DNA of 39,135 bases from Acidobacteriaceae bacterium (GCA_030038195.1 JASHPJ010000059.1:1-39135); one strand, 5' to 3'. Numbered from the stretch's first letter, positions 28,674 through 36,409 are shown. A program made the numbers and translations. The notes: generated by a model not told the origin, from the letters alone.

Positions 28674-29369
28674 TTACTTCTTCGCCCCCGAGCCAGATTC
28701 TGCCTTCTTGGCTGCGGCGTCTGCCGGCTCGGTCTTGCCCTTCTTGGCCACTTCCGGCTCCGCCGGAGCAGCCGCAGCCTCTGCACCCTCGGCAGCCGGA
28801 GCCGCTTCTTCGCGGATGGAGACGACATGGGCGACGGTTGCGTCCTCGGCATTCAGGTACTTGACCTTGTCCGAGTGCGGCAGATCGCTGATGCGGAGCA
28901 CGCCGTGCAATTCGAGCTCGCTCACATCCACATCGATGTGGCCGGGGATGTCGGCCGGCAAACACTCGACATCCACTTCGCGCATCACCTGGTCCAGGAT
29001 GCCGCCGTGCGTCTTGACGCCGACGGGCGTGCCCAGCAGCTTGACGCGCACGCTGACGCGCAGCACCTTGTCGAGCGCGATGCGCTTCAGGTCGATGTGA
29101 ATGAGCTGATCCTTGATCGGCTCAAGCTGCCAGTCCACGATCATGGCCTTGGCGGAGGGCTGGCCCTCGACCGCAAGGTCGAAGATGGTGTTGTGGCCAG
29201 TCTCGGAGTAAAGGATCTTCGAGATCTGCTTCGGTTCCACCTCAATGGCCACCGGATCGTATCCGGGACCGTAGAGCACAGCGGGAATCTTGCCCGCGGC
29301 GCGAACGCGGCGCGCCGCATTCTTGTTGAACTTGCCCGTGCGGGGCTTGGCTGCGACAACTTCAGGCAT
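28674..29369 (-). CDS. rplY: 50S ribosomal protein L25, general stress (Ctc/TL5) form
   Basis: The 231-residue product has the L25 N-terminal 5S-rRNA-binding domain (about 1-95: GKIPAVLYGPGYDPVAIEV, IVDWQLEPIKDQLIHIDL). The C-terminal TL5/Ctc beta domain follows (about 97-190: VSVRVKLLGTPVGVKTHGG, VDVECLPADIPGHIDVDVS). A Lys/Ala-rich tail ends the protein. The two-domain length matches the Ctc form rather than the short E. coli L25. It lies 187 bases after prs, in a gap filled by inverted heptad-like repeats, and directly before pth. Confidence 0.97.
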   Translation of the reverse strand: MPEVVAAKPRTGKFNKNAARRVRAAGKIPAVLYGPGYDPVAIEVEPKQISKILYSETGHNTIFDLAVEGQPSAKAMIVDWQLEPIKDQLIHIDLKRIALDKVLRVSVRVKLLGTPVGVKTHGGILDQVMREVDVECLPADIPGHIDVDVSELELHGVLRISDLPHSDKVKYLNAEDATVAHVVSIREEAAPAAEGAEAAAAPAEPEVAKKGKTEPADAAAKKAESGSGAKK

Positions 29370-29428
29370 TTCGTCTTCTCGTTTCCTGGTTCGGGCACGG
29401 GGTTGAGCCCGCTCCCTTCGTTGGGCCG

Positions 29429-29555
29429 GGGATCAGGTTTCGGGGGGCAGGGATCAGAAAAACAACTTCCTGATCCCGGTTACCTTCTGCCGATCGCCGG
29501 CAATTCGTTATCAATCGGGTCACTGATCCCTGAAACCTGATCCCTGACCCCTGCC
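29429..29555. repeat. Nested inverted heptad-like repeats between prs and rplY
   Basis: The block GGGATCAGGTTTC...GGGATCAG at 29429-29457 is matched inverted at 29523-29544 (CTGATCCC TGAAACC TGATCCC), with a seven-base insert in the left arm. An extra CTGATCCC at 29470-29477 can pair with the inner GGGATCAG. The right arm continues as seven-base units (TGATCCC/TGACCCC) up to the prs stop. The resulting large hairpin could attenuate read-through from prs into rplY. Confidence 0.75.
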
Positions 29556-29556
29556 T

Positions 29557-30651
29557 TTACGAGAACAGTGTGCTTACGCTGGTCTCCATGTGAATGCTCT
29601 CGATGGCCGCGCCCAGCAGGCCGGCGATGGAGAGCACCTTGATCTTGGGCAATTTCTGTGCGGCCTCGCGCAGCGGAATGGTGTCGGTCACCACGAGCTG
29701 CTCGAGACGCGAGTTGGCGATGCGATCCACGGCCGGCCCCGAGAGCACGGCGTGGCTGGCGCAGGCATGAACGGCGGTTGCGCCGGCCTCGAGAAGAGCG
29801 TCCACGGTCTTCACCAGGGTCCCGGCGGTGTCGATAATATCGTCGATGATGAGGCAGGTCTTGCCCTTCACGTCGCCCACCACGTTCATGACTTCAGCCA
29901 CGTTCATCTCGGTGCGGCGCTTGTCCACAATGGCCAGCGGCGCGCCCATCTTCTGGGCGAAGAACCGGGCCCGCTCCACGCCGCCGGGATCGGGCGAGAC
30001 GACCATCAGATTGGGCAGGTTGAGCTCGCGGAAGTAGCTCACCAGCACCGGGCTGGCGTAGAGGTGATCGACGGGAATGTTGAAGAAGCCCTGAATCTGC
30101 GCTGCGTGCAGATCGACGAAGAGCGCGCGGTTGGCGCCCGCGGTGGTGAGCAGGTCGGCGATGAGCTTGGCGCTGATGGCCACGCGCGGGCGGTCCTTGC
30201 GATCCTGGCGCGCGTAGCCGTAGTACGGCACCACCACCGTGATCCTGGCCGCCGAGGCCCGCTTGAGCGCGTCAATCATCACCAGCAACTCCACCAGGTG
30301 CTGGTCCACCGGGTAGCAGGTGGGCTGCACCACGAACACGTCTACGCCGCGCACGTTCTCGAGCAATTGGAAGAAGACCTCGCCGTCCGCAAACCGCTGC
30401 AGCTTGGTTTCGCCCACGGGAACGCCGATGTGCTGGCCGATCTTGCGCGCCAGCTCGGGGTTGGCCGTGCCGGAGAAGAGCTTGAAGCGCTTGTCTTCAC
30501 TCAGGCTGCGGGACCGCTTGCGCTCGGGGGCGGGTTTAGCCTCCTTCGCCTTGGCGGGCTCCGGACTGGGTGGGTTCTGCCCGCCATCGCGCGGCGCGGA
30601 ACCGTTGTTCTTCGGCTTGTCTTCGTCCATTACCAGGGTTTCCACATCCAT
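29557..30651 (-). CDS. prs: Ribose-phosphate pyrophosphokinase
   Basis: The enzyme makes PRPP from ribose-5-phosphate and ATP for nucleotide, His and Trp synthesis. I choose ATG 30651 because GGAGGTG lies about eight bases upstream; the open frame continues to 30918 only because it crosses the tRNA gene antisense-free. The catalytic core starts about residue 50 (KRFKLFSGTANPELA). It has VVVPYYGYARQDRKDRPR (ATP site and flexible loop), DLHAAQIQGFF, VVSPDPGGVERAR and the PRPP loop CLIIDDIIDTAGTLV. The 364-residue product has a Lys/Pro/Ser-rich N-terminal extension of about 45 residues not present in typical ~315-residue enzymes. A second ATG at 30630 would shorten it by seven residues. Confidence 0.96.
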   Translation of the reverse strand: MDVETLVMDEDKPKNNGSAPRDGGQNPPSPEPAKAKEAKPAPERKRSRSLSEDKRFKLFSGTANPELARKIGQHIGVPVGETKLQRFADGEVFFQLLENVRGVDVFVVQPTCYPVDQHLVELLVMIDALKRASAARITVVVPYYGYARQDRKDRPRVAISAKLIADLLTTAGANRALFVDLHAAQIQGFFNIPVDHLYASPVLVSYFRELNLPNLMVVSPDPGGVERARFFAQKMGAPLAIVDKRRTEMNVAEVMNVVGDVKGKTCLIIDDIIDTAGTLVKTVDALLEAGATAVHACASHAVLSGPAVDRIANSRLEQLVVTDTIPLREAAQKLPKIKVLSIAGLLGAAIESIHMETSVSTLFS

Positions 30652-30708
30652 CTGAAAAGCACCTCCATGCTGGTTGGCTATGGCTGCTGATCGTCGTTTC
30701 CGTGCATC

Positions 30709-30823
30709 TAGAGCGATTCTCCAATTTCTGTGCAGTCTGAAGCAGGGCGGATGGCGTTTTCTTAAGGAAAACATCACTGAAGAATCATGACTCCGCTCTA
30801 CACCAATTGGAGAATCGCTATAC
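30709..30823. repeat. Triple-nested inverted-repeat element, copy B
   Basis: The outer arm AGCGATTCTCCAATT (30712-30726) matches 30805-30819 inverted without mismatch. A middle stem GGGCGGA (30745-30751) pairs with TCCGCTC (30792-30798) with one wobble. The central hairpin GTTTTC/GAAAAC (30756-30761 and 30767-30772) encloses TTAAG. It lies between the tRNA-Gln 3' end and prs, so it would be in the prs leader if the two are co-transcribed. Confidence 0.8.
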
Positions 30824-30830
30824 GAAACCT

Positions 30831-30904
30831 TGGCTGGGCGACCAGGATTCGAACCTGGACAAAGTGCTCCAAAGGCACTTGACCTACCATTAGTCGATCG
30901 CCCA
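30831..30904 (-). tRNA. tRNA-Gln (anticodon UUG)
   Basis: The 74-nt gene folds as a full cloverleaf. The seven-base acceptor stem TGGGCGA/TCGCCCA is followed by G73 and an encoded CCA. The anticodon stem AGTGC/GCACT holds the loop CTTTGGA with anticodon TTG. The T arm is CCAGG-TTCGAAT-CCTGG. It decodes CAA glutamine codons. Its place between ispE and prs matches the arrangement seen in several other phyla. Confidence 0.95.
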
Positions 30905-30975
30905 GTCTCTAACCCCAATTCGAGCTTTCGACTCCGTGGACCCAGTCGTGGCCTGCTTTTGGCCGCGACTAGCGG

Positions 30976-31009
30976 AAAGGCACTTGACCTACCATGAGTC
31001 GATCACCCA
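30976..31009 (-). pseudogene. Truncated copy of the tRNA-Gln 5' half
   Basis: Thirty-two of 34 bases match the first 34 bases of the intact tRNA-Gln, from the 5' acceptor strand into the anticodon loop. The 3' half (anticodon 3' stem, T arm, acceptor 3' strand) is absent, so no tRNA can form. It lies 105 bases away from the intact gene in the same orientation, on the ispE side. Both differences fall outside the anticodon: one in the D arm and one in the acceptor stem. Confidence 0.85.
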
Positions 31010-31065
31010 ACACGAGCAACCGCTGGCGAGTGTTACCCGCTGCGCGCTGCGCTGTCAACGTTCTT

Positions 31066-32157
31066 TTACGAAAGCATCTGGCGCCAGTAGGCGGCGCGGG
31101 GCAGGGTCCGGGTAAGCTGACATTGAACTCCGGCCGGCTGCAGACGTGCGCAGGCTGCTTCCGCATCTCCCTGGGTTCGATACAACCCGAAGAGAGCCGA
31201 ACCGGACCCGGACAGCGAGGCATAGAGAGCTGCCTCCGGCGTGCCGTCCGCCACAAGAATGCGCTTGATTTCGCGAAGGGAGGGCTGCTGGGGGAAGACG
31301 ACCCGTTCAAAGTCGTTCTGAATCCAGCTTGTAATCCCGGTGCGGACAAGCGCGGACTCTTGCGGTCCGGCCAGGTCATCTCCGCAAGATTCGTGCCTGG
31401 AGATGACACCGGAGGAGCCCGTCTCAAGCCCACCCCGCGGGATCGCTCCCGCAAAGGCGCTGGCGTAGGCGCGGCTCAACACTTTCAGTTTATCTTCACT
31501 GGCCTCCGGGGTCAAACCTTCGGCAGCGCAGAGCGCATCCCAGTCGCGGAAGGCCTGTGGGGTGGAAACCCCGGTCTCCGGCAGGGCGACGACGCACCAG
31601 GCAGGCTCAAGGTCGGGCAACGGATAGACATCCTGCCCGCGGTCCAGCCCCAGCACCGTGCCGCCGACCAGGAAGAGTGGCACATCCGACCCAACCTGTG
31701 CGGCAATCTCCAGCCGCCGGGAAGCCCACAACTGCCCCGTGCCCCATCCTTCGGGCGTCTTTTGTCCGAAGGGTGGGAAAGCGCGATCTCCACCGATCCC
31801 CAGCCCCACTTCCAGCCCGATCAGCGCGGCCACGGCGTTGGCCGAGCCTGCGCCCAGGCCACCCTGCACCGGCAGCCGCTTCTCTATATGGATATCGACT
31901 TCGGCCTTACAGCCAAGCTCCTGCAAAGCCAGGGAAACAACTTTCCAGGCCGTGTTGCGTGCGTCGGTGGGCACGCGGCTGTCGTTCGCGGCGAGCCGGA
32001 TAGCTGTTTCCGCCGCGGGACAGGCCGTAACCGTGACTACATCGTGCAGCTCCAGGGTCTGGTAAACCGTTGTCAGCGCATGGAATCCGTCCGCGCGCGG
32101 CGCGCCGATGCTGAGGCCGAGATTGATCTTGGCGTGGGAACGGACTGCGATGGGCAT
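31066..32157 (-). CDS. ispE: 4-diphosphocytidyl-2-C-methyl-D-erythritol kinase
   Basis: IspE phosphorylates CDP-methylerythritol in the MEP isoprenoid pathway. ATG 32157 gives MPIAVRSHAKINLGL with K10 at the expected place; upstream extension to 32337 would overlap the divergent gene. The GHMP ATP loop GGLGAGSANA spans 99-108. The catalytic Asp is D158 in GSDVPLF. A GHMP C-terminal motif ASLSGSGSALFGLY occurs near the end. At 363 residues it is longer than the usual ~280-300. About 16-20 extra residues lie between the ATP loop and D158, exactly where the DNA carries a palindrome. A second expansion (IPRGGLETGSSGVISRHESC) precedes the C-terminal domain. The gene precedes tRNA-Gln and prs. Confidence 0.95.
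   Translation of the reverse strand: MPIAVRSHAKINLGLSIGAPRADGFHALTTVYQTLELHDVVTVTACPAAETAIRLAANDSRVPTDARNTAWKVVSLALQELGCKAEVDIHIEKRLPVQGGLGAGSANAVAALIGLEVGLGIGGDRAFPPFGQKTPEGWGTGQLWASRRLEIAAQVGSDVPLFLVGGTVLGLDRGQDVYPLPDLEPAWCVVALPETGVSTPQAFRDWDALCAAEGLTPEASEDKLKVLSRAYASAFAGAIPRGGLETGSSGVISRHESCGDDLAGPQESALVRTGITSWIQNDFERVVFPQQPSLREIKRILVADGTPEAALYASLSGSGSALFGLYRTQGDAEAACARLQPAGVQCQLTRTLPRAAYWRQMLS
31743..31777. repeat. REP-like palindrome inside ispE
   Basis: CCCATCCTTCGG (31743-31754) pairs with CCGAAGGGTGGG (31766-31777), with one wobble, around 11 bases. It encodes about residues 127-138 of IspE (FGQKTPEGWG region), a segment I cannot align to other IspE proteins. I recall CCCATCCTT...AAGGGTGGG palindromes as dispersed repeats in Acidobacteriota. 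Confidence 0.65.
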
Positions 32158-32265
32158 ACCCCTCGATTGTAATGGCGCGGGCTCTTCCGAAGTGTCCGCG
32201 CGGGCGGCATGGAACCGTAAACGCAGCCTTTGCGTAGAACTATCTGGAACGAAACGGGAGTTCGT

Positions 32266-32457
32266 ATGCACTTCCTGATCTTCGGATTCGGCCTTTACTT
32301 CCTGCCCGCCATCATCGCCGCGGTGCGCCACACCCATAACTCCGGCGGCATCCTGCTGCTGAACCTCTTCTTCGGCTGGACGCTGATCGGCTGGTTCATT
32401 GCGCTGGTCATGGCAATGAGCTCGGCTCCGCGCTGCGTCTACTATCGCGGCTGGTAA
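32266..32457 (+). CDS. Small membrane protein, superinfection immunity (Imm_superinfect) type
   Basis: The ATG at 32266 has GGGAG five bases upstream; the open frame starts earlier (32230) without support. The 63-residue product is almost entirely two transmembrane helices: MHFLIFGFGLYFLPAIIAAV and LLLNLFFGWTLIGWFIALVMA, joined by RHTHNSGG. The order LPAIIA...H.n.ggI..LN...GWT.iGW..AL matches the Imm_superinfect family, named after the T4 Imm protein that blocks DNA entry of a second phage. Many chromosomal members have no tested role, so phage exclusion is only possible. It diverges from ispE and converges on the DUF2252 gene, with 12 bases between the stop codons. Confidence 0.82.
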   Translation: MHFLIFGFGLYFLPAIIAAVRHTHNSGGILLLNLFFGWTLIGWFIALVMAMSSAPRCVYYRGW

Positions 32458-32469
32458 GCGCGGCAGCCG

Positions 32470-33798
32470 TTACGCTTTCTTCTTTACCTTGCGCGAGCGG
32501 CACAGGTCCTCCCAGTCTTTCTCCGTCTGGTCGGCGTAAAGCGAGCCGAACTTGCCCAGGGACTCGGCAAATCCGTCGCCCGAGCCGAGATAGCCGGCGA
32601 TGACCAGCGGGTCGCCGGAGCGCCCGTGGCCACGGGCAAGCAGCTCGCCGCAGACTTCGGCGTAGGCCGCGAGTCCGCCGCCGGCCAGGTCTTCCAATTC
32701 GATCGCGCCCTTGTGATCATTGAGCTGGCGCACCAGATAGGTACGCGAGCCGATATGTGTCCAGCCCAGGAACGGGTCGGTCTGCAACTGCATGGCGCGC
32801 TGGCCTTCTGCAACGCGCTGGCCGTTGTGGTGCGGCGGCTGCGCATCGGGCAGATAGAGCGCGTAGGCCGACGCGGTTTCTTCCTTGATCTGCAGAAACA
32901 GCGGATCGCCCGCGCCGTTGCCCTCAAAGTAGATGCAGTAGTCGCGCAGGCCCACCGAGCCGGTGCCCACCACTTTGAAGGCAACGTTCAGCGGGCGATA
33001 GAACGACAGCAGATGCTGCCGCTGCGGCTCGAGCATGGCGCGATAGGGCCCGAGCGAAGCCAGCACGGCGGCCGACTGCGCTGCGCTCACGCGGGTGAGC
33101 ATGGGGCGCGACTCCTTGAAGTGGCGCGGCGCGGTTGGATCGGTGGAAACCGGCTCGGTGAGCTGCTCGAGCGTGTGCAGCGGCGTGGCGCGCTCGGCCT
33201 TCATCAGCGCCGCGTGCACCGGCCTGGCCGATCCGATGCGATGCACCTGAAAGCGGCTCACCTCGAGATGCGGCATGCGCGCGAACGCGCGCATCTGCGC
33301 GGCATAGCGCATCATGCAGGCTTCCACGGCGGCGCGCGCGGAGCTCTCCTTGTTGCCGGCGGCGCGGCCGGCCAGCACCAGCGAGGCGGCCATGCGCTTC
33401 AGGTCCCACTCGAAAGGACCACGGGTGGTCTCGTCGAAGTCGTTGATGTCGAAGACCAGGCGTCCGTCAGGCGCGGCATAGGCGCCCAGGTTGCGCACGT
33501 GCGCATCGCCGCAGAGCTGGCTCACGATGCCGGTGGAGGGCACCACGGCCAGGTCGGCGGCCATCACCGGAGCCGCGCCGCGAAAGTACGCAAAGGGCGA
33601 CTCGGCCATCAACTGGTACTTGAGCTTGACGAGCGACGGTACGCGGCCGCGCATGGAACGTTCCAGCAGCTCCAGCGCCGAAGCCGGCCTCGTCTTGGGC
33701 TGCAGTTGATTGTGCTGCTGGCGGCCGATCTGCTTGCGCCGCGTCTGGCCAAACCTGCGCCGTTCTTCAGGAGATGTCCAGTTCATAGAGCGGACCAT
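32470..33798 (-). CDS. DUF2252 family protein with kinase-like motifs in permuted order
   Basis: I choose ATG 33798 (MVRSMNWTSPEERRRFG), with AGAG just upstream; MNW at 33786 is an alternative and longer frames overlap the divergent gene. The 442-residue product matches DUF2252. Its N-terminal half holds CGDAHVRNLGAY (96-107) and VFDINDFDETTRGPFEWDLKR (115-135). This resembles the GDxHxxN catalytic loop and metal-binding DFD of aminoglycoside-phosphotransferase-like kinases. The C-terminal half has FKVVGTGSVGLRDY (275-288), like a glycine-rich loop, then LFLQIKEE with K306, like the ATP-anchoring lysine. In ordinary kinases the glycine loop and lysine come first. Function of the family is unknown to me; ATP binding is inference. 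Confidence 0.88.
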   Translation of the reverse strand: MVRSMNWTSPEERRRFGQTRRKQIGRQQHNQLQPKTRPASALELLERSMRGRVPSLVKLKYQLMAESPFAYFRGAAPVMAADLAVVPSTGIVSQLCGDAHVRNLGAYAAPDGRLVFDINDFDETTRGPFEWDLKRMAASLVLAGRAAGNKESSARAAVEACMMRYAAQMRAFARMPHLEVSRFQVHRIGSARPVHAALMKAERATPLHTLEQLTEPVSTDPTAPRHFKESRPMLTRVSAAQSAAVLASLGPYRAMLEPQRQHLLSFYRPLNVAFKVVGTGSVGLRDYCIYFEGNGAGDPLFLQIKEETASAYALYLPDAQPPHHNGQRVAEGQRAMQLQTDPFLGWTHIGSRTYLVRQLNDHKGAIELEDLAGGGLAAYAEVCGELLARGHGRSGDPLVIAGYLGSGDGFAESLGKFGSLYADQTEKDWEDLCRSRKVKKKA

Positions 33799-33920
33799 AT
33801 ACTCTTTTGCCTGCTTCACGCAAAGGAGAAATGCGTGATTTAAACTTTCCTGGAAGCGCCATTCCTTTCGCAAAAGCCTCTTTACGCCGGGCCAATCTCC
33901 ACCCCCAGGAGGAACTTCGA

Positions 33921-36131
33921 TTGAAGCATGCCGCCGCCTCTCTGTCTTTGACTCTTTTTTGTCTGGGCCTGGCGTGCGTCTGCTGCGCCGCACAGGCTCC
34001 TCCGCGGCCGTTGACGGTGGAGGCCATTTACGGGCAGAGGGCGCTGCTCGGCTACGCGCCCAGCCAGATCATGTGGTCGCCTGACGCCAGGCACGTCTCT
34101 TACCTGGACGGCGGCGAGCTGGTGGACCTGGATCCCGGTACAGGCAAACCGCATGTGCTGGTGAGCCGCGACAAGCTGGCGCCGCTGATGACGCACGGCG
34201 GCTCAGAACAGGCTCGCGACCATCGCACCCGCTACGACATGGCGGCATACCAGTGGTCGCCGGATTCGACGCATCTGCTCTTCGACTCGGACGGCCACCT
34301 GTGGCTCTACGACCTGCACAACGGCGTGGGCCTGCAGATGGGCTACTCCGGCGAGGCCGCGGGCGACGATCCCAAGTTCTCGCCGGACGGCAGCTCCATC
34401 TCCTTTATCCGCGATCACGGGCTGGCGGTGATCCACTTGCACGAGCCCGGCACGCCGACCGAGATGATTGCGCCAGCGCCCAATCCGGCCACGCTGTGCG
34501 GCGAGGTGGACTGGATCTATGAGGAAGAGTTGGACACGCGCAGCAACTACTTCTGGTCGCCGGACTCGAAGAGCATTGCCTTCCTGCAGACCAACGAGAC
34601 GCAGGTGCCCGCGTATCCGCTGACCGACTGGATTCCCGTTCACGCGCAGCTCTCGATGCAGCACTACCCGCAGCCGGGCGACTCGAATCCGGATGTGCGC
34701 GTCGGGGTGGTGAGCGCCAAGGGTGGACGCGTGGCGTGGATCAAGCTGCCCATCGAGCCATGGCAGGATTACATTCCGCGCTTTGGCTGGGTCGACGACC
34801 GGACGGTATGGATCGAGACGCTGAGCCGCGACCAGAAGCGCCGCAGCATCTTTTTTGCCGACATCGGCAGCGAAGAGGCGCGCCTGATGCTGCAGATCAT
34901 CGACGACAAGTTTCTGGACGAGAACTACGATGTCACGGTAGGCGGCGGCGGCATTGTGCTTACCAACTGGAGCGACGGCCACAATCATCTCTATCTCTAT
35001 AGCTACGACAAGCACCGGCCGGCGGCGGAAGCCGCCAAGCTGGAGAAACAGCTCACCAGCGGCGACTTTGAAGTCGGCGATGTCTATCGGGTCGACTTCG
35101 AAGACAAGCTCGTCGATTACGCCTCAAACGAGGGCAACGTGCTGGAGCAGCAGTTGTGGCAGGTGGGTTTTAACGGCGATCGCCGGCAGTTGACCTCAGG
35201 CGAGGGGTTCCACGAGGGCCTTTTTGCCCCCAAGGGCAGCGGATTTGTCGAAACATGGTCTGATCGTCTGCATCCGACCACGCTGCGGCTGTGCGCCGCG
35301 GCGGGCAATTGCAGCCTGTTCTGGCAGACGCACGCGCTCGAGCCCTATGGCCTGCGCGCACCGGAGCAACTGGAAGTGAAGGCCCACGACGGTACAACGC
35401 TTTACGCCACGCTGTTGCTGCCGAAGGGCGCCAGCGATCCAGCCAGCGTACCCCTGATCGTGAATCCTTATGGCGGACCGGGACCGCAGGAGGTCGCCAA
35501 TCGCTGGAAGGACGATCTGCTGTTTGACGAGCTGCTGGCCGAGCACGGATTCGCGGTGCTCCACGCCGACAATCGCGGCACGGGAATGCGCGGCCGGGCG
35601 TTTGCGCAGGCGGCGTATCACAACTTTGGGCCCGTGCAGCTCGAAGACCAGTTGACGGTAGTGGACGCCGTGCTGGCCAGGTATCCACAGCTTGACCCGA
35701 AACGGCTGGGCTGGTGGGGATGGAGCTGGGGTGGGACCTTCACGCTTTACGCCATGACCCACTCGGACCGTTTTCGCGCCGGCGTCTCGATCGCTCCGGT
35801 TACCGACTGGCGGGATTATGACTCGATCTATACCGAACGGTACCTGGGATTGCCCGCCGACAATGAAGATCTCTATAAGACGTTCTCGGTGGTGAGCTCT
35901 GCGGCGCAACTGAAGGGACATCTGCTGCTGGTGCACGGAACCGGCGACGACAATGTGCACCTTGAGAATACGGTGCAGTTTGTGCAGCAGTTGATTCAGG
36001 CGGGCCTTCCCTACGACCTGCAGATTTACCCGCGCAAGACGCACTCAATCTCCGGTGCCGACGTGCGGACATACCTGTTCACCCGCATTCTGGCGCAGTT
36101 TGAAACGTACCTGAAGCCGCCCGTGCAGTGA
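33921..36131 (+). CDS. Secreted dipeptidyl-peptidase IV family serine peptidase (S9B)
   Basis: I choose TTG 33921: AGGAGG lies eight bases upstream and the product then begins with a clean signal peptide (MKHAAASLSLTLFCLGLACVCCAAQA). An ATG at 33831 has its AAGGAG too close and would bury the signal. The 736-residue enzyme has an N-terminal beta-propeller (about 35-460) and a C-terminal alpha/beta hydrolase. The triad is S602 in GWSWGG, D676 in HGTGDDNV and H708 in KTHSI. E202-E203 in DWIYEEELD match the double-Glu that grips the substrate N-terminus in human DPP4. It should remove N-terminal dipeptides, often X-Pro, in the periplasm. The gene diverges from DUF2252 with a 122-base shared promoter region. 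Confidence 0.95.
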   Translation: MKHAAASLSLTLFCLGLACVCCAAQAPPRPLTVEAIYGQRALLGYAPSQIMWSPDARHVSYLDGGELVDLDPGTGKPHVLVSRDKLAPLMTHGGSEQARDHRTRYDMAAYQWSPDSTHLLFDSDGHLWLYDLHNGVGLQMGYSGEAAGDDPKFSPDGSSISFIRDHGLAVIHLHEPGTPTEMIAPAPNPATLCGEVDWIYEEELDTRSNYFWSPDSKSIAFLQTNETQVPAYPLTDWIPVHAQLSMQHYPQPGDSNPDVRVGVVSAKGGRVAWIKLPIEPWQDYIPRFGWVDDRTVWIETLSRDQKRRSIFFADIGSEEARLMLQIIDDKFLDENYDVTVGGGGIVLTNWSDGHNHLYLYSYDKHRPAAEAAKLEKQLTSGDFEVGDVYRVDFEDKLVDYASNEGNVLEQQLWQVGFNGDRRQLTSGEGFHEGLFAPKGSGFVETWSDRLHPTTLRLCAAAGNCSLFWQTHALEPYGLRAPEQLEVKAHDGTTLYATLLLPKGASDPASVPLIVNPYGGPGPQEVANRWKDDLLFDELLAEHGFAVLHADNRGTGMRGRAFAQAAYHNFGPVQLEDQLTVVDAVLARYPQLDPKRLGWWGWSWGGTFTLYAMTHSDRFRAGVSIAPVTDWRDYDSIYTERYLGLPADNEDLYKTFSVVSSAAQLKGHLLLVHGTGDDNVHLENTVQFVQQLIQAGLPYDLQIYPRKTHSISGADVRTYLFTRILAQFETYLKPPVQ

Positions 36132-36148
36132 GGAGGGAGAACTTAATT

Positions 36149-36264
36149 AGAGCAGTTTTCCAGTTCACGTGGCCTAGCCATCAGCGTGTAAGGCGCCTTT
36201 TTCTTAAGGAAAAAGGCGCTGGAGAGCAGTGACCTCCCTTACAGCAACTGGAAAACTGCTGTAG
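36149..36264. repeat. Triple-nested inverted-repeat element, copy C
   Basis: The outer arm AGCAGTTTTCCAGTT (36151-36165) matches 36246-36260 inverted without mismatch. The middle stem TGTAAGG/CCTTACA pairs 36187-36193 with 36237-36243. The central hairpin GCGCCTTTTTC (36193-36203) pairs with 36209-36219 around TTAAG. It begins 18 bases after the S9 peptidase stop and could terminate that transcript. Confidence 0.85.
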
Positions 36265-36409
36265 TGTCCTGTCTCTGAAGTTCATGGCATAAATATTGCT
36301 GTCATCCTGAGCGAGTCGCCGCGGCGACGAGTCGAAGGTCGAAGACCCGCCGTGGCGGAACCTGCGGTTTGGGATGCCAACTTTATGATATGAACTTCTG
36401 GGACAACTA
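36262..36409. mobile_element. MITE-like ~150-bp element with imperfect terminal inverted repeats
   Basis: The left end (36262-36293, TAGTGTCC...GAAGTTCATGGCATAAA) is matched inverted at 36382-36409 (TTTATGATATGAACTTC...GGACAACTA) with a few gaps. The interior starts TGTCATCCTGAGCGAG, contains the 14-base palindrome GTCGCCGCGGCGAC and continues to CCTGCGGTTTGGGATGCC. I recall TGTCATCCTGAGCG-type repeats in Acidobacteriota. It abuts repeat copy C, and its right end carries the TAG stop of the small minus-strand frame at 36407. No transposase is encoded. Confidence 0.6.

Noticed and set aside
30652..30918. N-terminal extension of prs to 30918
   Set aside because: It would run through repeat copy B and the tRNA-Gln gene; GGAGGTG before ATG 30651 marks the start.
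30831..31009. Attachment-site pair of an integrated element at tRNA-Gln
   Set aside because: The duplicated part is the 5' half, the interval is only ~105 bp and there is no integrase; a collapsed tandem duplication fits better.
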